Program-made: the position numbers and the translations under genes | The notes under the pieces: generated by a model | What the model was told of the DNA's origin: nothing | The model's database searches: none | What the model saw: only the letters and a program-made list of their open reading frames with translations | Source of the DNA: Epiperipatus broadwayi | Taxonomy: Eukaryota; Onychophora; Udeonychophora; Euonychophora; Peripatidae | Reading direction: 5' to 3' | DNA: 64,000 nucleotides | Assembly (NCBI GenBank): GCA_028023455.1 | Contig: JAQFVV010006428.1 | Span: forward strand, 38,501-102,500 | Shown here: one piece after another, positions 16,706 to 27,545 of the stretch | Position numbering within the stretch: the first letter of the stretch is position 1 | How the letters are laid out: each line of letters opens with the position of its first letter

Positions 16706-16793
16706 TAGCATTGATCGGACGCGAACCCACAACCGTCTGCAACCAACTACTTGCTTGCAAGGCGGCTGCGATGACCTCTCCGCTAACAACGCA
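16706..16793 (-). repeat. tRNA-like sequence, minus strand (SINE head or pseudo-tRNA)
   Basis: On the minus strand: GCGTTG at the 5' side pairs with CAATGC at the 3' side, an A-box-like TAGCGGAGAGG follows, a loop-like CTTGCAA sits in the middle, and a B-box-like GGTTCGCGTCC lies near the 3' end. The region between the anticodon and T arm is long and the arms mispair, so it is a tRNA relic or SINE rather than a functional gene. Confidence 0.5.
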
Positions 16794-17015
16794 TGATGAA
16801 CATAAAAACTATTTGTTTCACCTTAGGTTTCTTGGTATAAGAATGTTGTAGGGTGATTGTAAAATACGCAATCATTTGAAAACTTTTGTTAGATAACTGT
16901 AGCTGAAAGCAATCGCTTTTTAAGATAACATGACTATACATTAGAAGTAAATGATTAATATATAATTGTTATTCTAACACGATATATATATAAGAATATT
17001 TTTTTCTTATTTCAG

Positions 17016-17173
17016 ATCCTAACAATTATTTTGCATTACATCAAAAAATAGAACTGAATTCACAAAATACTACTGCCTATGAATCAGAGGACAAATCATC
17101 TGAATTTATTGATTATTCCGAAAACAATATTCAAATTCCTTTTCAACTACTTTGTCAAAACACAACTAACATA
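17016..17173 (+). CDS. Prolyl 4-hydroxylase alpha-like, internal exon 2 of 3 seen (linker)
   Basis: Bounded by a polypyrimidine-rich TTTTTTTCTTATTTCAG acceptor and a GTAAGT donor. With the G from the previous exon it reads DPNNYFALHQKIELN, then a serine- and glutamate-rich linker, then IPFQLLCQNTTNI, ending in phase 0. In prolyl 4-hydroxylase alpha chains this part ends the peptide-binding domain and leads, through a variable linker, to a YExLCRGE-like box before the catalytic domain; IPFQLLCQN sits in that place. The linker is acidic and poorly conserved, as usual. A Penelope-derived element begins only about 11 bp after the exon end, very close to the donor site. Confidence 0.7.
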
Positions 17174-17249
17174 GTAAGTCAATATATATATATATAATAT
17201 TCAAATCAATATATATATCAAAATACAGTAAAAATCACATAAATTATAG

Positions 17250-17305
17250 TTATTTTTAGAAGTACTTTCCACTATACATCTTGTAGTCTTTATCAACTAT
17301 ATCAC
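17250..17305 (-). ncRNA. Hammerhead-ribozyme-like motif (family A pLTR)
   Basis: Minus strand: stem I strand ATATAG, core-like TTGATAAAGA, stem II ACTA/TAGT around an 11-nt loop, then GGAAAGTACTT with the same palindromic AGTACT seen at 4128-4133, then CTA for stem I. The core departs from CUGANGA, and one base before GAAA also changed. Confidence 0.4.
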
Positions 17306-17329
17306 ATTGAATAATCAAAACAAGACAAC

Positions 17330-17720
17330 ATCTCACAATACCCATAATTCAATTTAGTTTAGTTCTCTCACAATTCTGTTATTTTAACATTTGATGATTG
17401 CCGATTCATTAACATTTGATGATTTTTTGAAATTAACATAGTTTCTTTTATTTTACGATATTTTTTATATTTTATAATCAAATTTAAATCCACATTGACA
17501 AGATTTACTATAATCAAATATAACAGATGATGCTTTATTGTTTCTTTTTTTGAATTATATTATATAAAAGCATATGTTCTTTGATTCTCTTCTCCAATGT
17601 ACATTTACATTCAGCAATATATTATAAACCACATTTACATATCAATTTATATATAATACAATTTTGATTAAAATTTGAATTTGAATTTTAGAGTTATTAA
17701 GTAATCTATTTGTATTATTT
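17330..17720 (-). pseudogene. GIY-YIG endonuclease fragment, decayed
   Basis: The minus strand reads NRLLNNSK, then IYKLICKCGL, a stop, YIAECKCTLEKRIKEHMLLY, and further on VIFDYSKSCQCGFKFDY. These align with the fragment at 3646-4037 residue for residue in the conserved places. The YIG motif has become YIA and there are internal stops and frameshifts, so it is non-functional. Confidence 0.7.
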
Positions 17721-17929
17721 GTTGATATAAAAAAGCAATATGACACAAACCATTATAAATTCTACTAATAAACTTGACCTGTTCATTGGATATAAATGGC
17801 ATTAGAATCCATTTCATTTTGAAATTATTAATTATAATTTATATGAATTTACTGTATTTTGATATATATTGATTTGAATATTACATATATTTTGGAAAGA
17901 ATACAGACATCAAAATTAATTTATCACAC

Positions 17930-17972
17930 AGACACACACGCACACACACACATACACACATATTTATATATA
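17930..17972. repeat. (CA)n / (TA)n microsatellite
   Basis: Imperfect ACACAC run followed by a TATATA run. Confidence 0.8.
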
Positions 17973-18024
17973 TAAACAATGCTTTTTAACAGAAAATCCA
18001 TGTACAATTAATTGTAATAAAAAT

Positions 18025-18070
18025 ATATACCAACATTTTGACCAGTCACACTGCTCATCAATTGGATAAT
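18025..18070 (-). ncRNA. Hammerhead-ribozyme-like motif (minus)
   Basis: Minus strand: TTGATGAG, stem II CAGT/ACTG around a GTG loop, then GTCAAAATGTT where a functional sequence would read CGAAACGUU. Flanking TATCC and GGTATA can form stem I. It lies downstream of the minus-strand endonuclease piece at 18240-18600, as a pLTR should, although a family D fragment is now between them. Confidence 0.45.
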
Positions 18071-18134
18071 AAATATGAAAATGGTTGTACAGATTCTGTG
18101 AACATTGGTGTAACATAATAATGAATTTTCTTTT

Positions 18135-18238
18135 AATAAAAATAATACATTGTACAGGCTTAAACCTGCATTTATATATGTAATTTATACGGGATCAAAT
18201 TCAGACTTTCACATAACCCACCACTCTCAGTGCCATCT
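18135..18238 (+). repeat. Family D repeat, truncated
   Basis: Shares CAGGCTTAAACCTGCATTTA, then CAGACTTTCACATAACCCAC and AGTGCCATCTCAT with the copy at 41225-41475. It stops abruptly where the Penelope-like fragment begins. Confidence 0.75.
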
Positions 18239-18239
18239 C

Positions 18240-18600
18240 ATAATGAAATTTTTAAAAAATGCTTCCAAATAGAAAGCAATTTGCACGTATCATAACATTT
18301 GTTGATACAATCTGGATTTTTAAGGAATTCAATGGCTTTTCTTATCTCACACTGTTGAACAGTGTTGCATAGGGATAGTGTTCTTTTGTTAGAGAAATCA
18401 ATTTAATGACCTTATCTGTTCTGCTGTTATGACTGGTTCCTAATTGCTTAAAAATGTTCATTACTTCTAGGACTGATATGATTATTGCTACTTCCTACAT
18501 AAGAAGCTTTACAAATGCTACATGAAATATCATAAATTCCATTGGCTTCAAGGTGGAATGAGTATTCAGGCTTGGATAGGGAAATTACAATAAAAAATAC
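18240..18600 (-). pseudogene. Penelope-like GIY-YIG endonuclease, decayed (family B)
   Basis: Minus strand from about 18600: PEYSFHLEANGIYDISCS, then ICKASYVGSSNNHISPRS, a stop, and further on QCEIRKAIEFLKNPDCINK, then DTCKLLSIWKHFLK. This matches the family B endonuclease at 5480-5837 (NGVYQISCKNCKASYIG, REAIEILKRPDCINK, KLPPIWKDFF). GIY and YVG are kept, but there are stops between them and the C terminus. Confidence 0.8.
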
Positions 18601-18799
18601 AAGCGCTAATTAAAACCTGATCATCAATAACCACACCTCAATTCATCAAAAAATGTTCTCTCTAAAGATTTTAGAAAAAGTTTTAATTTTTCACTAAAAC
18701 CTTCCCAGATATCTTTTAAAAGTCATCTTTAATACTGAATTCTATTGAATCTTATGTTATGTAAAAGAGCTAAACTTTCTAAAATAATATGTCAAGAAA

Positions 18800-19152
18800 A
18801 GAAAAACAAACTCTTAACAAACTAAAATTAGACAAGTGTATTACTATTTTTAAGAAATGTAAAAGCAATTCTATAGGTATTATGAACCCTGAAGTTTATA
18901 ACAATAAAATCCTAGTATAATTTAATGATAATATTTATAAAAAAATTAAACCGAAATCACACTACCTGTTTAAAAAACACTACTAAAGCTATTATTAACA
19001 AATCACCAATAGAAAACCCATCAAAATATTCATCATAAAAAATATTGTGTTTGATTGAAATTTTATGGATTTCCAAATATACACAATAGTAATCATCATT
19101 GGATCTCCCATTTACATTTTAGCTAGATATTTATCTGGTATATTTAATTAAG
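18800..19152 (+). pseudogene. Penelope-like RT, N-terminal fragment (family B)
   Basis: Plus strand frames with stops and shifts read LNKLKLDKCITIFKK, SIGIMNPEVYNNKIL, then FYGFPNIH and IIGSPIYILARYLSGIFN. These align with the PLE fingers region (FYGLPKIPK and AIGSSTHILARYLS in the minus-strand copy at 5050-5137). The fragment is cut off before motif A. It points away from the endonuclease piece at 18240-18600, so the two halves are head to head. Confidence 0.65.
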
Positions 19153-19174
19153 GACAAGTAATAATTTATATACT

Positions 19175-19530
19175 TGTAGTTTAGCTGTAACCATAGGGAC
19201 ATAAACCCACACTTTCAAGCTCTCTGTAGCTATCTGCTCTATCTCACACAATCAATACATGTGTCTACACATGTGAAAAAAATAAATGATCTGCAGTATA
19301 TGTATTTTATGCTGAACCAACGCTTACCAGCTGGTCCAGATCATCTCCCACAGATATGTATAATCTGTGCTCAGTTTATATTAAAATGAGAAATATTCAA
19401 ACTTAAATGGAGAGCCTACAATTAACTTTACCTTTCAAATCTTCAGACATCCATATTACTGAAAATTTGCTGATGGAATGGCCAAATCCCTTGTTAATGC
19501 CAATATTATCGTTGTGCCCATGATGAAATC
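19175..19530 (+). repeat. Family D repeat copy
   Basis: Includes CCACACTTTCAAGCTCTCTG, ATGTATTTTATGCTGAACCA, CAGCTGGTCCAGATCATCTC and ATCTGTGCTCAGTTTATATT in the family order. A 60-codon frame at 19478-19660 overlaps its end and is not a gene. Confidence 0.7.
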
Positions 19531-19539
19531 AAAGCATTC

Positions 19540-22140
19540 TGATCCTTCATATAGAAACGATTGGATCCAAACTCGACCCAAGTTTCATGACTTATTTAGC
19601 ACTAACCTGACATCAAACCTGATCTCTACCTTTTTAATAGTAAATTTGTTTAATGGATAGTTTTATATTCATACACACACCAAGCCTATTCTTCTTTTTT
19701 AGTTTTGTTATATTCATTTAATAATGAACGTTTTAATTTTACTTTAATTTCTGTAATAAGGTTTAAATAATGTTAATTTTAATAAAATAAGATTTATTTC
19801 TTAAATATTTTTGTGAGTGGATATTAACATATGTGCGTATTTTAAAGATTAATAGTAAATTCCATTAAATAAATTTGCTTAAAAATTACTGTTATATTTT
19901 TCTATTAAATTTTAGTGATTAAAAGTCACATTCTTTTGGATAAATCTGGAATGTCATGTAGGATACTCAACAAAGGGTAATTCATTTACTTTTATTTATG
20001 AATGGAAAGGAAGGGACTTATCTTAAATTTATTTTATTTTATCTTAGTAATCCTTTGCGCACTAAAAATGGATTCGTAACAAAAGACTTAAAAGATTTAT
20101 CGGTAGAATGCATTAGAATCACAACAGAGCAAATTATTTTAAATGAATGGTTAGAACAGTGCCAGAAGCTACGGAAAGATAGAATATTCTGGAGCAATAG
20201 CTAAAATCGTGTAAATTCTCCCCAAAAAGGGAGTGACAAGGATCAGATTAATATAGTGAACGAGTTGCAGTTCGAATCTATGTCAGTCTATTTTATGATT
20301 TAGTATATGCAAAAATATATGGTCGAGGCGCATAGCCGTTGTTCCCAAGCTTTTCATAGTAACATCAATATGCTACCGTGAAACCATCTAATGCCTCCTG
20401 AAATCATAAAGATAACTGTTGGTGAATGAAGTTTGCTGAATAATAAAAAATAGCTAGCTATTTCATCGATGGAAAAGTGCCTCATTTCACTCTCCAAAAA
20501 GAACTTGCAAGCAGTTATGAAGACTACGCTCGAAAGGACTTGTTGGAAGGTAATATTACTGCCAAAAGAATTCTTTCTAAAATATATAATTCGCTTTTTT
20601 TGTTTTAAATGGCTTTCATAATATCAGTAATTAAATATTGCCACCCTATCGTACATAAACACATTTTGCAATAAATGTAAAACTTATATATCTTTTGTAA
20701 TTTTACTTTTATCTTTGCTCTCTATAAGATTAATTCAACTGTACTAGTTTCACTTAAAAATGCCATTTATTTCACATTTAAGTATCTATGCGCCAATAAA
20801 TCTTGTTTGGTGAATTGAAACCTTCCTTAAATATTTTCAACCGGCCCATGATTGATTGGTCGATCTAATGCTCTCCCAAATGAGCGAGTATTTATTTAGC
20901 TCATTTTTATTCACCGAGTTAGAATTACTTTATTAAACATAATCCAATAATATCTATACATCGTAATATGTTATCTGTCAATTTAATGAATATTGTGTGT
21001 TGTTATTTTATTATTAGAGCAATAATTCGAGTTTGTGAGAAGGAAATGAATATTTATCGCAATAGACTTTAGTGTGCTTTGACGAGATATTAAAGAGGGT
21101 TTTAAATGAAATGTGCATTTGGGAAATCTCTAAATAAAAGCGAGTAATTCCTTTTATTGTTATTTAATACGACATTATAGTCATGATTGTTTTATTCAAT
21201 TTGATTTTGAAAAAGTTCAAGTCGCTATGCTTCGGCAATGATTTTATTTATTATTTAAGTTATGGATGTTACTAAAGTGTCTACTCCATTAATATAGGCA
21301 TTGCTGACATAAGTAAATTATTCTAAGTTCAATGAACAAGCTATTATTTTAATATATGTATTTTAGGAAATCTAAGCTAATAATGCGGATTTCAATTCTT
21401 CAGGATCCTCATAGTCGGACAGTAAGGCTCAAGGGTAAAAAGGCCCAACCTCATTTCTCCTTATGTCAGAAGAAGCTCTCTCCAGGTTGCAATCTGCCAA
21501 AACACAGAGTGACCATTTTGTTCTTCAAATATAATGGCGAAATTTTCATCATTCTTATCGATGTTTTTATTTCTGCTATGTCAGTACCGCTTTCGTTCTC
21601 GAGATCTATATATTTCTTTTAAAGTTAAGTCATGGCGAAATGAAGTATATCAAAGTAATTCATTGTTATTTGTTTAGTTATCCCTTTTAACGTTGATAAC
21701 CCGCTTGATTTATAGCAATTTTGTTTTAACAGCAAATTCCTAAACGTACGCAATATTTTATACGAAATGTGTTATAGAAAACCCATGTTTTAATTATTGA
21801 TTTATTTGTTAGTCGTTTCTTGTTAAGGTATTATATAATTAAAATACCATATTGTAGACATATAAATCAAATATTTATTTGTGAAATATATTATTTTGTG
21901 TTTATAAAATATTAATTTTATTAATAATAAATTAATGCATCTAATAGCAATGAGTTATATATAGTTTACAGATCACTACCTCATTGGCACATAGATCTTC
22001 CCCGCCTATATTGAACGAAGCATTTAATTAATGTTGCATAATGTTTTCCAAATATTAGAAACTAGTAGTAGCTTTATTATGTTAACCCATTATTTAATTA
22101 TATTAAACAGTATTGTAAAACAAACCTGTAGTCTATATTG
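19540..22140. other. Intron sequence, no gene recognised
   Basis: AT-rich. A 68-codon frame at 19998-20204 contains LSVECIRITTEQIILNEWLE and reads somewhat like coding sequence, but it has no splice signals, no family match I recognise and no neighbours that explain it. Another frame at 21356-21622 also has no support. Confidence 0.4.
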
Positions 22141-22141
22141 C

Positions 22142-22153
22142 TTTTATTATTAT

Positions 22154-22239
<86 letters not shown>

Positions 22240-22240
22240 A
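22142..22240. repeat. Poly(T) run of 65 flanked by (TTA)n
   Basis: An uninterrupted T run at 22156-22220 sits between TTATTATTATT tracts. On the minus strand it is a poly(A) tail-like run. No retroelement 3' end is recognisable next to it. Confidence 0.95.
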
Positions 22241-22639
22241 CCCCAGATGTTATATTGTTAATTTGATGGATTAAACACACATACTTATTAAATTCTTATC
22301 CTAGTTAGAGTAATCTATGAGTTAGCTTATTCATTTATATATAAATTCCATCAGTAAAGTAAAGATAGGTGACGACAATAGTTTTAAGTAATTTATCCAG
22401 TTTTCTTATTTAGATCTCCCTGAGCTGGCTGGCTATACAAAAGGAGTTTGTGTGTAATAATAATATGTACTGTGTAGAGATGATAAAGGAGTTCAAAGAA
22501 ATATAAAATGTCTGTTATCTAAACTGACCGGTACAATATATACAATCTTATTCATTTAAATGCACAGAAGAGGGATGGTTAGGATAAAGATTGGACATGC
22601 AAAAATTTATTGCATACAAGTATAATTTATATAATTGGA

Positions 22640-22860
22640 ATTCAGATGTAACCATAAGAGGTGTGAGCACAGTCATTAAAACTCCTTTCAGATATCCACT
22701 CTATCTTATGCAACCAATACATGTGACCACACATATGAAAAAGATAAATGGTCTACAATATAACCAGAACTCATCAGTTGGCTCAAATCACCATATCTTA
22801 TATATATATAATATTATTTTTAGGTGTAAACTGTGTATTATGGGAATTACAACATAATGG
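22640..22860 (+). repeat. Family D repeat copy, diverged
   Basis: Keeps AATACATGTGACCACACATA, AAAAAGATAAATGGTCTACA and CATCAGTTGGCTCAAATCAC in the order found in other copies; the 3' part is lost after a (TA)n run. Confidence 0.65.
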
Positions 22861-22869
22861 CCAAATCTG

Positions 22870-24734
22870 TGCACATGGCTAAAAGGCCTATCTTTACTGA
22901 TGACTTATTCTATGTGTTATGATGATAATAAAACATAAAATAACTGAACACCAATATAAACCAAAAATTACATTTTGACAAGAAATCATTAAGTTTAAAA
23001 TACTGTAAGCACACCTAAGCAACAAACTAAAAATATAATATTATGGTACCTTTTCACGCAACAGCTGAGATATAATTTAGGAATAAAATATAAAATTCCA
23101 CCACAAAACATAAGTAGATGATTATTAACTATTTTTTTTTAATTTTATTTTATCACACTAATTGTATTAAACATCATGTGACATTTACAATATTTCTCTT
23201 AATAAAGTTTAGACACTATACTACATTTGGTTCCAAGCTTTCCCAGGGATAAGAATAATTTCTTTAATATATCTGATATGATGTAATTTAATTTAAAAAT
23301 ATACACATTATCATCAACAAAAGTAATTAATATAAATATAATAATGCAGTAACAAGAACGACAGTACAGTAATCAATTGAGAAACAAAAAAGCAACATAT
23401 GTCTAAGTGTTCAAGATGAGAAAATGGCAATCTGAAAGATGAATCGGGAGGATGCCTATAAAATTTATATTTACAATGTACAAATATCCACTTTAAAAAT
23501 ATTATTTGCAGAATGTCAAGAAAGAACTATTTCTTCACATTCTCACATCTATAAAAATAGCTTTCAGAATGTAAATCCATATAAAAACTTTAATTCGAAG
23601 TAAAAGACCCCAATAAAAGAACTATTATAGATTTATGAGTAAAACTTACTTAGCCTCAGTAATTTTAAATTAGTGGTAATTGGGAATTTCTTGGTAACAA
23701 CAAAGGTTAATACTTCTCTCTATTTAATGTATATTATCTCATCATTTTTATTAATTATTATAACAATAATCCAATCCATAGAAACATTTATATATGTATA
23801 TAAAGTTTTTTTTTTTTGCTTGCACTCTATCAAAATTTTCTGACATTCAAGCACCAATGTTTGATTAACAAAATTAATTCATATTTTGCTAAGCATATAT
23901 TTCTAACATTGAAACAGGAAGTCATCACTAGATTAGTAAATCAATTTTGATTCCATTAAGTAGAGTCATGCACTCTCTATTAAATATGTTTACAATGTTT
24001 TACATGATCTTTAAGCTTGAACAAAAATTGTTATGGCGATTTAAATAAAGCCTCTTGTATATTGGTTTAACAGTATTAAAAATGTAGAACACATTAATGA
24101 GTTTGTTTAAAGTCTGTGCCTTCTTTAATAACATTAAGCCAACAGAAAGAGATATTTTGTTAAATTGTCACTAAAATTTGTGTTCAAGCTCTATGGTTGT
24201 GTTGAAATTTGTGAGCATATTTAATACAGATTGCAGGACTAAGTCTAAAGGATGTAATTTTTTTATCAATCAAATTTTTAAATATTGGACACTTTCTGTA
24301 GAAGGCATATATAAAATAATGTCACCATTCTTACACATTCGTGATATTTAATGATTAATCACATATTTAAATTTATATTTATAAACAAAGGCAGTTAAAA
24401 TAGGTTTCTTTAACTGTGTTTACTTGTTTAATAGCATTAAACTGATAAAAGTTGACTCAACTATATGAATTGATTCAAGCTACATGAAGCATATTTATAA
24501 AAGATCAGGTGACTATGTTTTTTTATAGGCTCAATTAATCTTCTGGGCTACTATTGACCTCAGGTTTTATCACAGAAATATATGTCTAGTATAAAGTTTG
24601 CTGAATTTTTCTGATAACCATTGAAACTTGAGGCATTAAAAATTTCTATAGAGTGCATAAATATGTAATATGAGCAATATTACATAGGTATGCATTATTT
24701 AATTTTAATTGTTTGCTTCTTTGTTTATTTGTAG
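22870..24734. other. Intron sequence, no gene recognised
   Basis: AT-rich with short homopolymer runs; nothing identifiable. Confidence 0.5.
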
Positions 24735-24899
24735 TCTTTAAAAATGGAAAGATGTTATTATTATACAAGTAATTCATATGCGTTACTTCTTCAACCAATT
24801 AAATTAGAAGTAATGCAGAGAAATCCTTTGCTTGTTATACTTCATAATATTTTGAATAATAAGAAAATAAAAATATTAAAACAACTTTCAATAAACAAG
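24735..24899 (+). CDS. Prolyl 4-hydroxylase alpha-like, internal exon 3 of 3 seen (start of catalytic domain)
   Basis: Between a TTGTTTATTTGTAG acceptor and a GTATGT donor, this 165-nt exon is open in phase 0 and encodes 55 residues: SLKMERCYYYTSNSYALLLQ, then PIKLEVMQRNPLLVILHNIL, then a lysine-rich KIKILKQLSINK. In prolyl 4-hydroxylase alpha chains the matching stretch is C(R/K)Y, a short variable loop, (L)APxKxE, (N/D)PxIVxxHD and an EIExIKxLA helix, which opens the catalytic domain. All these landmarks appear in order, though divergent (PIK for APxK, NPLLVILHN for DPRIVIYHD). The following exons with the two histidines, the aspartate and the 2-oxoglutarate-binding lysine were not found before 64000. 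Divergent paralogue is likely; pseudogene is possible. Confidence 0.75.
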
Positions 24900-25460
24900 G
24901 TATGTTTGTAAAGTTATTTTTAATCAATGCATTCATTTATTTAGTTAATATATTAAATTTAATTGAATAGTCAAACTAATGTGAAATGTCTTATTTTTTT
25001 TAATAGTACAATTTTACTAATATGGTAGTTTTTGATGAAAATGTTGTAGGAAATAAATAATTTGCCTAAAGATTAAAAGATACATCAAATATATTTTTAA
25101 ACAAATATTTTTTTTACTTAAATTTAAAATTTAAAGAATACTTCTAAAATAAAGTGTATTTTAAAAATAAATAAATTCCATTATCATTATTAATGTTGCA
25201 ATAAAATTGTTTTTAGATTGTTAAATTTCATCGATTTTGATAATATATATATATCCATATCAAGTTCAAATTTTAAATTTAACTTTTGCTATGTTGCTAT
25301 TGAAATTTTATTATATAACTGACGATATATCTTATTCAATCTTTCTAATTTTTTTTATTCTGCAATTTGCTTTAATGTAGAATAGTACTTAAAATTATAT
25401 AGCAAATTATTTTTACTTATGATAAATTAGTATAAATAATGCAAAAATCGTATATTTTGG
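24900..25460. other. Sequence after exon 3, no gene recognised
   Basis: AT-rich with nothing identifiable before the tRNA-Gly-derived copy. Confidence 0.5.
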
Positions 25461-25464
25461 TCAA

Positions 25465-25551
25465 GCGTTGATGGCGTCAAGCGTTGGTGGCCTAGCGATT
25501 ACCATAGCTGCCTTCCAAACCGCTGGCCCGGATTCGCTTCCGGTCAACGCT
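25465..25551 (+). repeat. tRNA-Gly(UCC)-derived sequence, copy 2
   Basis: The main copy (25481-25551) keeps GCGTTGGTGGCCTAGCGATT, anticodon loop CTTCCAA (UCC), a 4-bp T stem CCGG/CCGG and GTCAACGC at the acceptor end. A 16-bp partial tandem duplication of the 5' end (GCGTTGATGGCGTCAA) sits directly before it. The anticodon stem is damaged, so it is a SINE head or pseudo-tRNA. Two overlapping open frames here are meaningless. Confidence 0.75.
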
Positions 25552-26460
25552 TTGACATATAAAAAAAAAGTCATACATTTGGAGCAATGTTTTAAGCATG
25601 AAGATTCCATCAATATTTTTAATGGGGTATATTTTAGACTCATATTTTTATCTATTAATTTCCATGATTACCTACATTACTTAAGTTGCCTAATTTCTAG
25701 GTAATATTCCGTTTAATATATATTCATTTGGCAATTTGATTCCAAAAAATTAATACTACTAATCATCCTACAGCAAAAATATTTATTACCACTTTATAAA
25801 ATTATGAATATATTCAATAAAATTCTGTCCTATAGTTATATATATTAGACTAAATATTTTTATGTATTTGAAAGTGAGTGTATTTCCAATAGCGTAATAA
25901 TAACTAAACTGTTTTGCTCTAACATGAAATAATATGGTTTGTCTAAAACTCAAGACGAAATGCTATAATTAGATATCAGCCTTAATTCTGTCATTGGTAA
26001 ATTATAGTTTTCATAATAATACTATTCCTAAACATATTTTACATAAAAATAATCCACACTTTATTACATGAAGGGTCTTTGTAATTGTTTTCAATACTTC
26101 ATCTGAGCTAAGGTTATTATTTATATCATGATAAACTTTAAACCCCCCCCAAAAAAGTCAATTGTGCAATGAAAAAATGAAACATCGACACTCTTTTTCC
26201 AACTTGTAAATATTTTATAAGCATAAGACATTATAAATCAAATAATATAATGTTATTTTTTAGTATTACTTGAATAATAAATAATACAATCTTAGAAGTA
26301 TAATAATGGAAAGCTTCTTACCGATGTGTCAAGATCTGTGCATTCGCCAATTTATGCTCAATAAAAGGACATAATATGTGAACACATATAATTGTATATT
26401 AATGACGATTACTATTGCAAATTATAAAAAATACTATATATTTTCCATTAGATTTAAAAC
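25552..26460. other. AT-rich stretch, no gene recognised
   Basis: Nothing identifiable apart from short homopolymer runs near 26140-26155. Confidence 0.5.
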
Positions 26461-26465
26461 TATAT

Positions 26466-26511
26466 ACCAATCAAAAATAAATGTCCCACCAATCAAAAAT
26501 AAATGTCCCAC
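26466..26511. repeat. 22-bp tandem duplication
   Basis: The unit AATCAAAAATAAATGTCCCA plus two bases is present twice without mismatches. Confidence 0.9.
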
Positions 26512-26712
26512 CTATTTATAGTTGAAAGAATTTTTAAAATACATATCTTATTATATGTTTTAATATGAAATTTCATGTATTTTAAATGTTAAGATATATT
26601 ATTCAACTGGAAGTAGTTATTTAATTGGTGAGTCTATTTCAGCATACAAGAACTTTGAATGTACTTCATCTTTTCACTATCAAAACCTAACACATACACA
26701 TATATATATATA

Positions 26713-27545
26713 TATATTATAAATCTCCATGCACTCAACTGCCGTAAGATTTTAAAAAACTTAAGTGAATACTTAAGTTTAGAGCATACATTCTATATAC
26801 ACCAACTCTTACAGAACATGCTTAAATTAGGGCTTCAGTCTATTATGTGCCTGATGTTATAATCAAATATTCAGCTGTACAAATGCATTTAATCTATTGC
26901 AGGAGAAAGATGGTATCTCATTTTTAACCACCTACGATTAGACAACATGATTTATAAATGTAAATCTATTATTAAAAAGTGCTGAAAACTTTCAAATTAT
27001 TGAAACACAAGCCAATCTCCAATAATGAGCTATCAGACACACAATAAATTCAAGCCCTGATTTAAGTATGGTCTGGAAGAGTTGGTGTATGCTCTAAACT
27101 TAAATATTCACTTAAGTATTTTGTAAACTCTTACCAGCGGGTGAGTCTGTAGAGATTTATAATATTTAAGAAATAGCACATTATCGGAGATTGATTTCCA
27201 TTTGAATCATTTCAAAGTTTTCAGCGCTTTATAATAATAGATTTACATTTGTTAGTCATGAATGTCTAATCTTATGTGGTTAAAAATGAGGCACTGTCTT
27301 TCTCCCGCGATAGGTTAAATAGATTTGTACAATTATAACATTAGGCATACAATAGACTCAAGCCCTGATTTAAGCATGGTCTGTAAGAGTTGGTGTATAT
27401 AGAATGTACACTCTAAACTTAAGTATTCACTTAAGTTTTTAAAACTCTTACCTGCAGGTGAGTGACGCGGAGATTTATAATATTTAAGAAATAGCATATT
27501 ATCGGAGATTGATTTCCGTTAGAATAATTTCAAAGTTTTCAGTTC
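26713..27545. repeat. Nested foldback repeat with about 310-bp arms
   Basis: The arm at 26713-27027 is inverted relative to 27172-27484. Shared landmarks include the palindromic pair CTTAAGTATTCACTTAAG, AGAGTTGGTGTATATAGAAT, a TGGTTAAAAATGAG stretch and CGGAGATTTATAATAT. A third partial copy at 27055-27250 is a direct repeat of 27345-27540 and sits between the arms. No protein is encoded. It looks like a non-autonomous foldback transposon family that inserted into or duplicated itself. Confidence 0.75.

Larger units (their letters stand above)
17185..17885 (-). mobile_element. Mini Penelope-like element: inverted arms around a GIY-YIG fragment (family A, copy 2)
   Basis: Same plan as the unit at 3471-4207, on the opposite strand. 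Inverted arms of about 55-60 bp, containing ATTCAAATCAATATATAT and AAAATACAGTAAA, lie at 17185-17250 and 17825-17885. The centre encodes a decayed GIY-YIG domain. A hammerhead-like motif lies inside the 3' arm side. It inserted about 11 bp after the exon ending at 17173. Decay is greater than in copy 1. Confidence 0.7.

Noticed and set aside
22031-22280. Poly-F and poly-K frames
   Set aside because: Translation of the poly(T) run and its TTA flanks.
26040-26130. Minus-strand CAGATGAAGTATTGAAAAC considered as another hammerhead
   Set aside because: No convincing stem II or stem I pairing.
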